Shown here one piece after another: positions 32,527 to 41,017 of a DNA stretch of 64,000 bases (position 1 is the stretch's first letter; each line of letters begins with the position of its first letter). A program made the position numbers and the translations under genes. The DNA comes from JBGSTR01 sp963707135 (GTDB taxonomy: Bacteria; Pseudomonadota; Gammaproteobacteria; Chromatiales; Chromatiaceae): assembly GCA_963707135.1 (NCBI GenBank), contig CAVPOY010000011.1, positions 1 to 64,000 on the forward strand, written 5' to 3'. The notes beneath the pieces are model-generated. The model saw nothing but the letters and a program-made list of their open reading frames with translations, did not search any database and was not told the origin of the DNA.

Positions 32527-33551
32527 CGTCTCCAGCCCTTGGACTCGTAGCAACCTGCCGAGGTCGCCCACTGCCACTTGGGAACGACCGGTTCGTCCAG
32601 CGCCGGCTCGCTCGGCGGCTCCTCGGCCTTTGCCGGCGAGGGGACCGGCGCCACCAGGACGGCCCACTGGTTCTGCGAAGCCGAAACGGCCTCTTCCGGG
32701 GGATCGCCTTCGCCGGGGACCGGTGGAAACAGGCTCGTAAGTCTTTCACGTATCGCGTCCAGCCTGGTCGAGGCGTCCCCCTCGTCCGGGACCGTTCCCG
32801 GGCCATAGGCGTCGATCACGGCATACATGTACTCGGGCGCAATGCCCGAGAGGTCCACCAGCAGCCGCGGCGAGCCCACGCCCGATTCCACGGGCACGGG
32901 CGTCGGCTCCGGGGCCGACAGCAGAAAGGGACCGGAAGCCTCCGAGAACCGCTGTCCCAGGGCGACGCGCCCGGTTCGGCTCAGGTGATCGGCAAGCGCA
33001 GAGCGCGTACGCGCCGAGAGCCGCTGGTCGGTCTGGTCCAGCAACGGCTTCCCGCCGCGATCCGTTCGCGCGGGGACCATGAAGGTATGGGGCGGGCCCG
33101 ACTCGCCGCCGGACTCGGCCTGTGCGTAGACCGCCTGAGCCTGGATCACCCAGAGAAGCTGCCGATACCGGTGGACGCCTTCCCCTTCAAGATCCCTGAG
33201 GGCGTCCCCGAGCAGGACGTAGGTGTACAGGCTGTAACCAGCCTTCTCGCCGCCGGGACCGGCCGCCTTCGCTTCCTCCGCCGACGCCTCCGGGGCATCC
33301 GCCGCGCGGGATGACTTCTCGGCGTCGGTCGCGGCGTCGGTCTCTGCCGTCGACGGCTGCCCGCGCCCCAGGGCGGCGGCAGCCGCTACCCATTGCGCCT
33401 CGGGCGGCACGGTTTCGGGAAAGGCAGCCGGGGGCTCGGGTTCCTGCCCGGTCAGCGCGGCGATTCGCGCGCACCCCGGGGTCATCGCCACGGCGACGGC
33501 AAGCAGGAGCACCCCCGCCCGTGGCGGGATCGAAAAAAGGAATTGACGCAT
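32508..33551 (-). CDS. Putative lipoprotein of unknown function
   Basis: 347 residues. The hydrophobic start GVLLLAVAVAMTPGCARI resembles a lipoprotein signal with Cys near residue 27, although the preceding T-P-G is not a perfect lipobox. Residues about 35-100 are low-complexity (Ala, Glu, Pro). The rest is a folded-looking domain with LYTYVLLGDALRDLEGEGVH, RYRQLLWVIQAQAVYAQA, LVDLSGIAPEYMYAVIDAYG and a C-terminal Trp/Cys-containing end (WATSAGCYESKGWRRCESVR). I do not recognise the family. Its stop overlaps the PlsC-type start, so the two are probably cotranscribed. Confidence 0.65.
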   Translation of the reverse strand: MRQFLFSIPPRAGVLLLAVAVAMTPGCARIAALTGQEPEPPAAFPETVPPEAQWVAAAAALGRGQPSTAETDAATDAEKSSRAADAPEASAEEAKAAGPGGEKAGYSLYTYVLLGDALRDLEGEGVHRYRQLLWVIQAQAVYAQAESGGESGPPHTFMVPARTDRGGKPLLDQTDQRLSARTRSALADHLSRTGRVALGQRFSEASGPFLLSAPEPTPVPVESGVGSPRLLVDLSGIAPEYMYAVIDAYGPGTVPDEGDASTRLDAIRERLTSLFPPVPGEGDPPEEAVSASQNQWAVLVAPVPSPAKAEEPPSEPALDEPVVPKWQWATSAGCYESKGWRRCESVR

Positions 33552-33637
33552 GGTCCGGCAATATTACCCGCAACGCGCCGTCGTGGACCGACCCGCGTTC
33601 GGACGACGTGCCGGCAGGCAAGGCCCGGTGCCGCGGA

Positions 33638-35506
33638 CTAGGTCGCGGCCAGCTTGCCCAGCTTTTCCTTCGCCGGACCCTCGGCGACGTACAGGTGCAC
33701 ATCCTGCTGCGGGAACGGGATGCCAATGCCCTCCGCATCGAAGCGCCGCTTGACCTCTCGGGTCACGTCCCAGTAGACGCCCCAGTAGTCGGCAGTCTTG
33801 GCCCAGGGCCGGCAGATGAAGTTGACGGACGAATCCGCGAGCGCGTTCATCCGGATGGTGGGCGCCGGCTCCTTGAGCACATTTGGGTGACTGGAGACGA
33901 TTTCCTCCAGGATCTGCTGGGCCCGGTCGGCGTCGTCGTCGTAGCCGATGCCGAACTCCATGTCGACGCGCCGCTCCGTCGCATTGGACGCGTTGGTGAT
34001 CACTTCGCCCCAGATCTTGCTGTTGGGTACGACCATCATCTTGTTGTCGAAAGTCCTGATGGTCGTAGATACCAGGTTCATCGACCGCACGGTGCCGGAT
34101 ACGCCGCCCGCGTCGACCACATCGCCGGTGTCGAAGGGCCGGAACAGCAGGATCATCAGACCGCTGGCAAAGTTCGAGAGCGAATCCTGCATCGCGAACG
34201 CGATGACTAAACCGGCGGCGCCGACCAGCGCCAGCAGCGGGGCGATGCTGACCTCGAGCGCCGAAAGCGCCCAGATGACGCCGATGATCATCACCAGCCA
34301 GCGCACGGCCTTGACCATGAAGTCCGAGAGCAGCGCCGGCACGCGGACCTTGCTCATGCCCTTGCCAATCAGGCCGCTGGCGACGCGCGACAGGACCCAA
34401 GCGAGGATCAGTATTCCTGAGAACGTGGCTATATTCCGTACCCAGCGAAGCCCGCCCTCTTCGGAGGTCACCCAACCCTTGATCGAGACCCACGCGGACG
34501 TGGAATCGGTCACGTCCAGGTTGATTCCCGACACGCCGCTGATGTAGAGCCGGTAGTCCCGGATCGACGCCTGCGTGTCGGTATCCTCCTTATCGGTCTT
34601 GGCTTCCAGCTCATCGACGGCGGTGCGCAGATTATCCAGGAGCCGTGTCCGCGCCTCTCGCAGCGCCGTGACATTCTCGAGCAGATCGACCTTGGCCGCT
34701 TCCTTCCCCTCCTGCGCCGCCTGCATCGCGGAGGCCGTCTCGCCGATCGTCGCGGCGTCTTTGGCGATCTGCTCCGGCGATGCCGCGACCGCCGCATCCC
34801 CGGCCTCATCCGCGACCCGTTCCGTCGCGTCCCGGGCGCCCTCCGCGGCATCGGCCGCGCGTGCCGCCACCACACGAACCTCGTTCTCGGACTTTCCTCC
34901 CACCTCTTGAATCGTTTCCTGGAGTCGGGCCACGGCACCCTCGGCCTGGTCGGCGGCCTGCCCCGTATCCTCCAGACCCTGCTTGACTTGATCCGGCAAG
35001 CGGCTCTGTATTTCTTCGGTCTTCTCCGCGGCCTCGACCGCGTCGTCAACCGTCTCGGAAACCTGTTTCAGGGTGGCCTGAGCCTCCTCGGCGGCCTCGC
35101 CCGCCTCGGCCACCTTGTCGGCATCGCCGGATACCTTCGCCTCGGCGGCCTTCTCTTTGGCGACCTCCAGCTGGTGTTTGGCCTGGTCGGCCTGCTCCTG
35201 AATATCGCGCGCCTTCTCGATCTCCGTGTTCTGGCGCTTTACGGCGATTTCGGCGCGTGCGATCTCCTCCGCCCTTGCCTTGACCAGGCCCTGCCAGCCA
35301 TCGGCCTCGATCAAGAGCTCGTTCTTAGTCAATGGAACCAGCAGAAGCGCGAGCTCCTCGGCCGGGATGTCTGGGTCCCCGATGGTGACGGGCCGCGGTG
35401 CCGCGTTCGATTCCTCGGCCGAGCCGAGCTGGGCGTAGCCCGCGACCAGAATAGACAGAACCAGCGAACGGGCAAAGGGATAGACAGAAGGGCGTCTCAG
35501 GCGCAC
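33638..35506 (-). CDS. MscS-family mechanosensitive channel with long periplasmic coiled-coil region
   Basis: 622 residues. An N-terminal signal sequence (SLVLSILVAGYAQLGSAEE) is followed by about 280 residues of Ala/Glu/Lys-rich heptad sequence (residues about 60-290), strongly predicted as coiled coil. Then come membrane helices (IATFSGILILAWVLSRVASG, WLVMIIGVIWALSALEV) and the pore-lining MscS block VGAAGLVIAFAMQDSLSNFA. FRPFDTGDVVDAGGVSGTV and NKMMVVPNSKIWGEVITNAS are the beta-domain signature. MscS channels release solutes on hypo-osmotic shock; the coiled-coil addition suggests a larger KefA/MscK-like sensor. It appears to be expressed alone. Confidence 0.88.
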   Translation of the reverse strand: MRLRRPSVYPFARSLVLSILVAGYAQLGSAEESNAAPRPVTIGDPDIPAEELALLLVPLTKNELLIEADGWQGLVKARAEEIARAEIAVKRQNTEIEKARDIQEQADQAKHQLEVAKEKAAEAKVSGDADKVAEAGEAAEEAQATLKQVSETVDDAVEAAEKTEEIQSRLPDQVKQGLEDTGQAADQAEGAVARLQETIQEVGGKSENEVRVVAARAADAAEGARDATERVADEAGDAAVAASPEQIAKDAATIGETASAMQAAQEGKEAAKVDLLENVTALREARTRLLDNLRTAVDELEAKTDKEDTDTQASIRDYRLYISGVSGINLDVTDSTSAWVSIKGWVTSEEGGLRWVRNIATFSGILILAWVLSRVASGLIGKGMSKVRVPALLSDFMVKAVRWLVMIIGVIWALSALEVSIAPLLALVGAAGLVIAFAMQDSLSNFASGLMILLFRPFDTGDVVDAGGVSGTVRSMNLVSTTIRTFDNKMMVVPNSKIWGEVITNASNATERRVDMEFGIGYDDDADRAQQILEEIVSSHPNVLKEPAPTIRMNALADSSVNFICRPWAKTADYWGVYWDVTREVKRRFDAEGIGIPFPQQDVHLYVAEGPAKEKLGKLAAT

Positions 35507-35716
35507 GGGTGGGTTACCTCGCGGGTATTGGCGGAGCGGTTATTGACGGGCGGTGTGCCTTTGAGCGGCACCGGTTCCCGTCACGGTGCGTGCCATTATC
35601 CCATCCCGAGTACAGGTCTCAACCCCGCGTTTCCGGACCCGGCGTAGTGGCGGACTCACGAAATGAGCCTGGACTCGTGTAAATAGCCGGTATCCAACAA
35701 CGCGGGCACAAGTAAA

Positions 35717-36085
35717 ATGAACCAGGCACGACGAACACCGGCGCGGGAAAACGCCCACGAGATGGGCTCTTGGGCTCTCGGCCGGGCTCTAGTGATTCAA
35801 AGCAGCCGACTCGCCGGGTTTCGTCATTACGCGGCGCCCTCTGTCTGGCTCGCACTACGCCGCGGGGCCCCGCTGACCCTGGCACTGGAGACCGACAATC
35901 CGGCGGACCCGGATGCGGTAGCCGTGTTCTGGCTAGGCCGCAAGCTCGGCTACCTGCCCCGCTCGGAGAACCTGGTCGCGGCCCGATTGCTCGGCCGCCA
36001 GCGGCGGCTGAGCGCCCGTGTCCGAAGCCTGGTCCCGGCCGCGGAGCCGAATGCGCGGCTGCGGCTCGACGTGTTGATGCATTGA
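35717..36085 (+). CDS. HIRAN-domain protein
   Basis: 122 residues; an internal ATG at 35762 is a possible alternative start. Residues about 30-115 match HIRAN: SSRLAGFRHY, LRRGAPLTLALETDNPADPD, AVAVFWLGRKLGYLPRSENL and LVAARLLGRQRRLSARV. HIRAN domains bind DNA ends or damaged DNA and in bacteria often occur alone, with no defined partner. No helicase is nearby. The ribosome-binding site is weak. It is transcribed away from the MscS gene and towards the CxxC protein at 36158. Confidence 0.75.
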   Translation: MNQARRTPARENAHEMGSWALGRALVIQSSRLAGFRHYAAPSVWLALRRGAPLTLALETDNPADPDAVAVFWLGRKLGYLPRSENLVAARLLGRQRRLSARVRSLVPAAEPNARLRLDVLMH

Positions 36086-36157
36086 CCCCTGTCTCTGGAA
36101 GTCGCACGGCTTCGGTTACACTGCCCCGGATCGAGCGACTACAGCCGAGAGGCAACC

Positions 36158-36457
36158 ATGGAAACCGAACGCATCGGCTCCTGCTGGAACTGCCGACACG
36201 GGCTCACCAAGGCGGACTATGGGCGGGAGGTCACCTGCCCCGGCTGCGGCAAATCGACCCGCTGCTGCCGCAACTGCCGGCATTACGCGCCCGGACGACC
36301 CAATGACTGTCTGGAGCCCATGGCGGAACGGATCCTCGACAAGGCCAAGGCCAACTTCTGCGAGCTCTTCGAGCCGGCTGAGAACCCGCTGCCATCCGGC
36401 GCGAAACCGGACCTCGACGCACTCCGGCAGGCGGCGGACGATTTGTTTAAGGGTTAG
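36158..36457 (+). CDS. Small CxxC zinc-ribbon-like protein
   Basis: 99 residues. CWNC (Cys9, Cys12), CPGC (about 27-30) and CCRNCRHY (about 36-40) give several CxxC pairs, so a metal-binding ribbon is likely. The following NDCLEPMAERILDKAKANFCELFEP is a pattern I recall in small conserved proteobacterial proteins of unknown function. It is soluble and has no helix-turn-helix. It lies 72 bases after the HIRAN gene on the same strand and may be cotranscribed. The function is unknown; zinc binding is inference from the cysteines. Confidence 0.7.
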   Translation: METERIGSCWNCRHGLTKADYGREVTCPGCGKSTRCCRNCRHYAPGRPNDCLEPMAERILDKAKANFCELFEPAENPLPSGAKPDLDALRQAADDLFKG

Positions 36458-36536
36458 TCCTGCTCAGGCAGGGGCCAGCGGGTCCCTTCTGAACGACGAA
36501 GGCTTCACCCGACCCCGCAGGCGGCCAGGTCTTCCC

Positions 36537-37382
36537 TCACGCGGCCGACGGCGAGCGCGTCAACGATGCGGCGACCGCCGTGAGCGCCAACGCCGAGACC
36601 AGCAGCGCAGCCCCGACCCACGGGCTCGACAGCAGATCCGGCGCCACCAGCATCACGGCCCCGAGCCCCAGCATCATCAGGCCGGAGAGCAGCTTCAGCA
36701 GCCGGCCCTGGCGCAGGCTGAGCTTCCTCGCCGCGAGCGTCATCGTGAAGACGAGCACGATCGCGAGCAGCGGCAGGACGTAGATCAGGTTGTAGAGGGC
36801 GAGGTAGCCGTAATAGGCAGGCCGCGACAGCTCGCTCATGGTCAGGGCGCGGGTGAATACCATCGGGAAACCGGCCGTGCACAGGAGCTCGTAGCTGTTC
36901 GCGGCCAGCGCCAGTACCAGGGTGCCGGCCAGCATCGCCGCCAGATTTTCGGCGGATACGAGGTTGCGCATCCGGGCAAACAAGCCAGGCTTTGCCCGTT
37001 CCGGTATCGACAGGGTCGGGCCCTGCTTGAAAAGGAAAAAATCCTTGACGTTGACCAGCCCGATCAATACCGCCACGCCCCCGGCGACGGCCGTCACCAA
37101 GGGAGCCGCCCCGATCACCAGGAACAGGTTCAACCAGGCCGACATGAAGAGGAAGTAGACCAGGCCCGAGGCGAACACGAAAGTCACGCCGATCAGCAGC
37201 ATGCGGGGCCGGCTGCGGACATGGACCATCAGGCTCAGAAGGAACAGGAGCACGAAAAAGGCGCAGGGATTGAACGCGTCCAGCCCGGCGATCACCAGCG
37301 TGAACACCGGAAGCGAAAGCGCCTGCAGGTCGACGGTCCCGATCAGGGGCAGATCGATCGTTCCCTCGTCTCCGGGCGACAC
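36537..37382 (-). CDS. CcdA/DsbD-type transmembrane thiol transporter
   Basis: 281 residues from a GTG at 37382, chosen because it follows the stop of the thioredoxin gene (37411); the frame stays open to 37487 and the start is uncertain. About seven helices. LDAFNPCAFFVLLFLLSLMV and ANSYELLCTAGFPMVFTRAL hold the two conserved membrane cysteines that shuttle reducing equivalents from the cytoplasm to the periplasm in CcdA/DsbD. YGYLALYNLIYVLPLLAIVL is another family block. It forms a pair with the exported thioredoxin-like gene upstream, its probable partner. Confidence 0.8.
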   Translation of the reverse strand: MSPGDEGTIDLPLIGTVDLQALSLPVFTLVIAGLDAFNPCAFFVLLFLLSLMVHVRSRPRMLLIGVTFVFASGLVYFLFMSAWLNLFLVIGAAPLVTAVAGGVAVLIGLVNVKDFFLFKQGPTLSIPERAKPGLFARMRNLVSAENLAAMLAGTLVLALAANSYELLCTAGFPMVFTRALTMSELSRPAYYGYLALYNLIYVLPLLAIVLVFTMTLAARKLSLRQGRLLKLLSGLMMLGLGAVMLVAPDLLSSPWVGAALLVSALALTAVAASLTRSPSAA

Positions 37383-37410
37383 CGGGTGCGGGGTTCCGTC
37401 GGCCGGGTCT

Positions 37411-37791
37411 CTAGCGGGGTCTCCAGCCGCCTGCCGGCAGAAGCCGCGCGAGTGCCAGCACCTGTGCTCCAATGCCGTCCTCGGCATCGAATCCGGTCAA
37501 CATCCGGCCGCAGACGAAAAAGGCCGGTACCGAGCGGGCCTCCTCGCCGAGCGACCGAGCCATGGACACGAAACGCTCCGCGCTGCCGCGATTGCCGGTG
37601 ATCTCGAAATCCTGAACCTCGAGCCAGGGCTCCTCCGCTCGCAGGCGCTCAAGGAAGGGCATCGCGGCCTGGCAATGGGGGCAGCGCTCGGACCAGAAGA
37701 CATAGAGACGGACACGGGTGCCCCCATCCGGCGCGGCGGAGACCCAGTCGGGCTCGCCGTCGGCGCGGGAGACGCCCGCGAGCAGAATCAA
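37411..37791 (-). CDS. Exported thioredoxin-like protein with CPHC motif
   Basis: 126 residues from a TTG at 37791; the frame remains open upstream and encodes further hydrophobic residues (SRFLLLFALILLAGVSRA), so a longer signal peptide with another start is possible. LYVFWSERCPHCQAAMPFLE carries the redox pair Cys37/Cys40. VPAFFVCGRMLTGF supplies the cis-Pro loop. CPHC is the DsbA/glutaredoxin-like variant of the active site. It precedes the CcdA-type gene on the same strand, which suggests a periplasmic thiol-disulfide pathway. Confidence 0.78.
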   Translation of the reverse strand: MILLAGVSRADGEPDWVSAAPDGGTRVRLYVFWSERCPHCQAAMPFLERLRAEEPWLEVQDFEITGNRGSAERFVSMARSLGEEARSVPAFFVCGRMLTGFDAEDGIGAQVLALARLLPAGGWRPR

Positions 37792-37934
37792 CGCGAATAG
37801 GAGAAGAAACCGGGACGCACTGAAGAGACCGCATGGAAGACCGCCTGGGAACGAGCCGGCGTTGACGACCGGGGTGCTAAACTTTAAACCAAATAGCCAC
37901 CGCTACCGGCCCAGACCCATGCCCGTCCCTCGTT

Positions 37935-38690
37935 ATGGACCTCCCCGCCCCCAACAAGCCCTTGCGCCTCGCTCCCCTGCTCTGCCTCGTCGTAGGGCTC
38001 GGCGCCTGCGCCGCCGAGGATGACATGAGCGCTCAGCGGGCGGCCCTGCTCGCCGAGGTGGAGGCGGACGTGCGCATGACGGCCGATGCACTCGGCTTCT
38101 CGTCGCTGGATCCGGCCGTCGCCAACGCGCTGGGACAAGTGCCGCGCCATGCCTTCGTGCCCGCGCCGCAGCGCAAACAGGCGTACATCAATTACCCGCT
38201 CCCGATCGGCCGCGGCCAGACCATCTCCCAGCCCTATATCGTCGCCATCATGACCCAACTGCTCGGCGTCGGCCCCGGAGATCGGGTATTCGAGCTCGGC
38301 ACCGGTTCCGGCTATCAGGCCGCGGTGCTGGCCCAGATGGGGGTTGAGGTCTATTCGGTCGAGATCGTACCCGAGCTTGCCGACAAGGCCGCGGAGACGC
38401 TCCGCGGGCTCGGGTATGACAGCGTCCACGTCCGCGCCGGCGATGGCTGGCTCGGCTGGCCGGACGCGGCCCCGTTCGACGGCATCCTGGTCACCGCGGC
38501 GGCACCGAAGGTCCCCGAGACGCTGATCGAGCAGCTTGCCCCGGGCGGGCGTCTGGTGATTCCGATCGGCGGGCCGACCGACGTTCAGAACCTGATCCTG
38601 TTCGAGAAGCTCGCCAGCGGCGAGCTGATCCGCCGCAACGTCCTGCCGGTGCGTTTCGTTCCCGTAACCGGGCCACTATCGGTTCCTTGA
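37935..38690 (+). CDS. Protein-L-isoaspartate O-methyltransferase with lipoprotein signal
   Basis: 251 residues. PCMT repairs isoaspartyl residues using S-adenosylmethionine. FVPAPQRKQAYINYPLPIGR, GQTISQPYIVAIMTQLL and the SAM loop VFELGTGSGYQAAVLAQMGV are diagnostic. VTAAAPKVPETLIEQLAPGG follows. The N-terminus is unusual: LAPLLCLVVGLGACAAED is a lipoprotein signal with lipobox LGAC (Cys25), so the enzyme would be anchored in the envelope. Cytoplasmic PCMT is about 210 residues and lacks this. SAM is not known to be plentiful in the periplasm, so either SAM reaches it or the true start is internal (Met31). Confidence 0.9.
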   Translation: MDLPAPNKPLRLAPLLCLVVGLGACAAEDDMSAQRAALLAEVEADVRMTADALGFSSLDPAVANALGQVPRHAFVPAPQRKQAYINYPLPIGRGQTISQPYIVAIMTQLLGVGPGDRVFELGTGSGYQAAVLAQMGVEVYSVEIVPELADKAAETLRGLGYDSVHVRAGDGWLGWPDAAPFDGILVTAAAPKVPETLIEQLAPGGRLVIPIGGPTDVQNLILFEKLASGELIRRNVLPVRFVPVTGPLSVP

Positions 38691-38787
38691 TACACTGCCT
38701 GCCCGATGCCCGATGCCCGATGCCGAGCCCGGCACCGCGTGACCGGGCGTTCGCCGCGGGGCATCCTCAACCACCGGAGAACGAGAC

Positions 38788-39571
38788 GTGAGACTGATTC
38801 TTGCCGCGCTTTCCCTTTTCGTACTCGCCGCAACCGCCGCCACCGCGTCGGATCTCGAGAAGGAGGCACGCTGGCGGGCGCAGATCGTCGACGCGCTGCT
38901 CGATGGCGAGGCCGTCGACCTGAACGCGGGCGACGTGACCTTTCTCGGGATCTACACCGAGGCCGAGGAACCTACCGCGCGCGCCGCGATCATTGCGCAC
39001 GGCATCGGGGTCCACCCGGACTGGCCGCAGGTCATCCAGCCGCTGCGCACGGGCCTGCCCCAGCAGGGTTGGAGCACGCTGTCGATCCAGATGCCGGTCC
39101 TGCCCAACGAGGCGACGACGGCGGACTACGCCCCGTTGTTCGACGAGGTCGCCCCGAGGCTGGACGCCGCCGTCGCCTATCTCAAGGGCAAGGGCGCGGA
39201 CCGCATCGCCATCATCGCCCACAGCCTCGGCGCGACTCATGGCCGCCGATTATCTTGGCAGCCATCCGGACGCGGCTGTCGCTTTCGTCGCCATGGGTTT
39301 TTCCCTGAGCGAGGCCGAAGCGGCGCAAGCTGAACAGCAAACGGCTAGTCGAAGGGATCCGCATCGCCGACACTGGACCTTTACGGTCAGAACGACGACG
39401 AGGACGTGCTTGCGACAGCGCGAGGCGCGCGCCGAAGCGGCGTTGACGAACGGAAATCGAGAATACAACCAGGTCCAAGTCCCCGAGGCGAACCACTTCT
39501 TCGACGGCCAGGACGACCCGCTAATCGAGACCACGGTCCAGTGGCTCGGCCAGACCGTGCCGGTGAACTGA
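38788..39571 (+). pseudogene. Decayed DUF3530-like alpha/beta hydrolase
   Basis: The frame begins with a signal peptide (LILAALSLFVLAATAATAS) and runs through LGIYTEAEEPTARAAIIAHG, LRTGLPQQGWSTLSIQMPVL and RIAIIAHSLGAT, which contains the nucleophile-elbow serine. It then breaks near 39237. The sequence resumes in the next frame (MAADYLGSHPDAAVAFVAMG), returns to the first (TLDLYGQNDDEDVLATARGA) and shifts again (NREYNQVQVPEANHFFDGQD). At least three one-base shifts are needed to read it as one protein. It is therefore inactive, or the region contains sequencing errors. The intact form would be an exported esterase-like protein of about 260 residues. Confidence 0.75.
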
Positions 39572-39664
39572 ACCGGTCGGGTGCACCGCGCCGCCCGACC
39601 GGCTAAAGACTCAAGCTTGCCGCGAGCCGTCCGAGACGCCTAGTCCGAACGGCCTTCTGAGGCG

Positions 39665-40387
39665 CTAACGCGGCCCCCGACCCGGCGGGCGACGCATCCA
39701 GGGCGGCGGCCCCATCGGGCCGGGCATAGGTACTCCGGGCGGCATCATCCCCGGAGGACCCGGCATCATCGGAGGTCCGGGCGGCATGCCGAACGGCGGT
39801 GGCGGCAGTGGCTGGCCAGACCGGGCGGCCTCGACCTGCTGCTTCCAGGCATTGAGCTTCCACTGCTGGTGCTGCTTGAACTGTTGCACCTCCTGCTGCT
39901 GATGGGCGTCGAAACGCCGTTTCTCCTGTTCCTGGAAGGCCGCGAACTTCTCCTGATCCTGGCGCTGTTTGGTGCCGAACCCGTTGCGCTCCCGCTCCTG
40001 GTGCACGCGGAACGCCTCCCAGTCACGCTCCCACCAGTCTTCGTCGAGGTCGTCCGCGGTCGGCGCCGGTTGAGCCACGGTCCCGTCGGCCGAGGTCGCG
40101 GGCGCGGGCGCACCGTCGGCGGCCGGGGGCCGCGGCGCCTGAGCCTGGTCCGGGGCCGGAGCCCGGGGCTCGGTTGTCGCCGATACCGGCGCCTCCGCGG
40201 CTATCGTGCCGGGCAGCGGCGTGCTCAGGATATCCCGGATCCGGTTCAGCAGACCCGCCTCGTCCTCGTCGCCGTCGGCAGCGCCCGCTGGCGCCGTTGT
40301 CGCATCCGGCGGCTTGGTGCCGGGCAGCGGGGTGTTGAGTATCTCTCCGAGGCGGTCGAAAAAGCCCTTGTCGTCGGAAACAGCCAT
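39665..40387 (-). CDS. Low-complexity protein with two copies of an LPGT-ending helix motif
   Basis: 240 residues from the ATG at 40387. Residues 8-24 (GFFDRLGEILNTPLPGT) and 45-61 (GLLNRIRDILSTPLPGT) are clear repeats of one short motif. Residues about 105-205 are acidic then Gln/Glu/Lys-rich and likely helical (RQDQEKFAAFQEQEKRRFDA). The last 40 are Pro/Gly/Met-rich. There is no signal peptide or known domain. It follows the GlsB-type gene by 20 bases and is probably cotranscribed. The function is unknown; the layout suggests a scaffold or binding protein. Confidence 0.65.
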   Translation of the reverse strand: MAVSDDKGFFDRLGEILNTPLPGTKPPDATTAPAGAADGDEDEAGLLNRIRDILSTPLPGTIAAEAPVSATTEPRAPAPDQAQAPRPPAADGAPAPATSADGTVAQPAPTADDLDEDWWERDWEAFRVHQERERNGFGTKQRQDQEKFAAFQEQEKRRFDAHQQQEVQQFKQHQQWKLNAWKQQVEAARSGQPLPPPPFGMPPGPPMMPGPPGMMPPGVPMPGPMGPPPWMRRPPGRGPR

Positions 40388-40407
40388 TGCACCAGTCCCC
40401 TGCCGGC

Positions 40408-40674
40408 TCAGCCGGACTTGACCTTGATCAGATTGGACAGCCAGATCAGCACCAGCGCCCCGATCAGGGCCGTCACCATGGTGCCGATGAGGCCCCCGAC
40501 CGTCCCCCCGATGCCGAGTAGCGCCAGCAGAAAGCCGCCGACCACGCCGCCGGCGATACCTAGGATGATGTCGCCGATCTTTCCGAAGGGCGGGGTCCCG
40601 CCGATCAGGTTGCGTGCCACCAGACCGGCGAGCGCGCCGATCGCAAGCCATACGATGAGGGACCAGGCAGGCAT
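40408..40674 (-). CDS. GlsB/YeaQ/YmgE family small membrane protein
   Basis: 88 residues from the ATG at 40674, preceded by GGAGAG about eight bases upstream. Three helices with the family's Gly-rich pattern: WLAIGALAGLVARNLIGG, GDIILGIAGGVVGGFLLALL and MVTALIGALVLIWLSNLIKV. These proteins are stress-associated inner-membrane proteins of unknown biochemical role, formerly called transglycosylase-associated. It is the first gene of a two-gene unit with the repeat protein downstream. Confidence 0.85.
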   Translation of the reverse strand: MPAWSLIVWLAIGALAGLVARNLIGGTPPFGKIGDIILGIAGGVVGGFLLALLGIGGTVGGLIGTMVTALIGALVLIWLSNLIKVKSG

Positions 40675-41017
40675 GAGATTCTCTCCACGATCATTGAGGC
40701 TGTCAAAACAGGCGACACCCGGTGCGGCCCAGGAAACGGGAAATCCCAATTATCCGTTTCCGTGAAGCGAAAGCCCATGGGTGGGCTTTTGCGACCCCTA
40801 CTCATGGGCGCCGGCAGATGCGGCACGGTCTGAAGCCCGCGCCGCTCGCGACTCAAGGTTCGCGCGGGCAACCATCGGGTACGCGGCGACTCGTTAGCCT
40901 ATCACTATATTCTGCTACCTGTTCGACCCGGTTGGCCGGCGGCCGGGATGGCCGTATGCTCGCTGTCCCCAAGATGGGCTTCTAGACTGAAGTACCCGAC
41001 CCCCGCCGGAGACACCC
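40675..41017. other. Divergent intergenic region with an orphan hairpin
   Basis: 343 bases between the GlsB-type gene (minus) and the IorA-type gene (plus). No gene is evident. It contains a terminator-like hairpin at 40770-40790. A TATATT stretch at 40906-40911 is a possible plus-strand -10, but no matching -35 is seen. Confidence 0.5.
40770..40790. terminator. Terminator-like hairpin in a divergent intergenic region
   Basis: AAAGCCCA (40770-40777) pairs perfectly with TGGGCTTT (40782-40789) around a 4-base loop and is followed by T. Because the A-rich and T-rich arms are symmetric, it could stop transcription from either direction. It ends no annotated gene, so it may terminate a short RNA or attenuate a leader. 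Confidence 0.45.

Noticed and set aside
38701..38721. Three tandem copies of GCCCGAT upstream of the hydrolase pseudogene
   Set aside because: Too short and isolated to call a meaningful repeat; no CRISPR-like spacing anywhere in the window.
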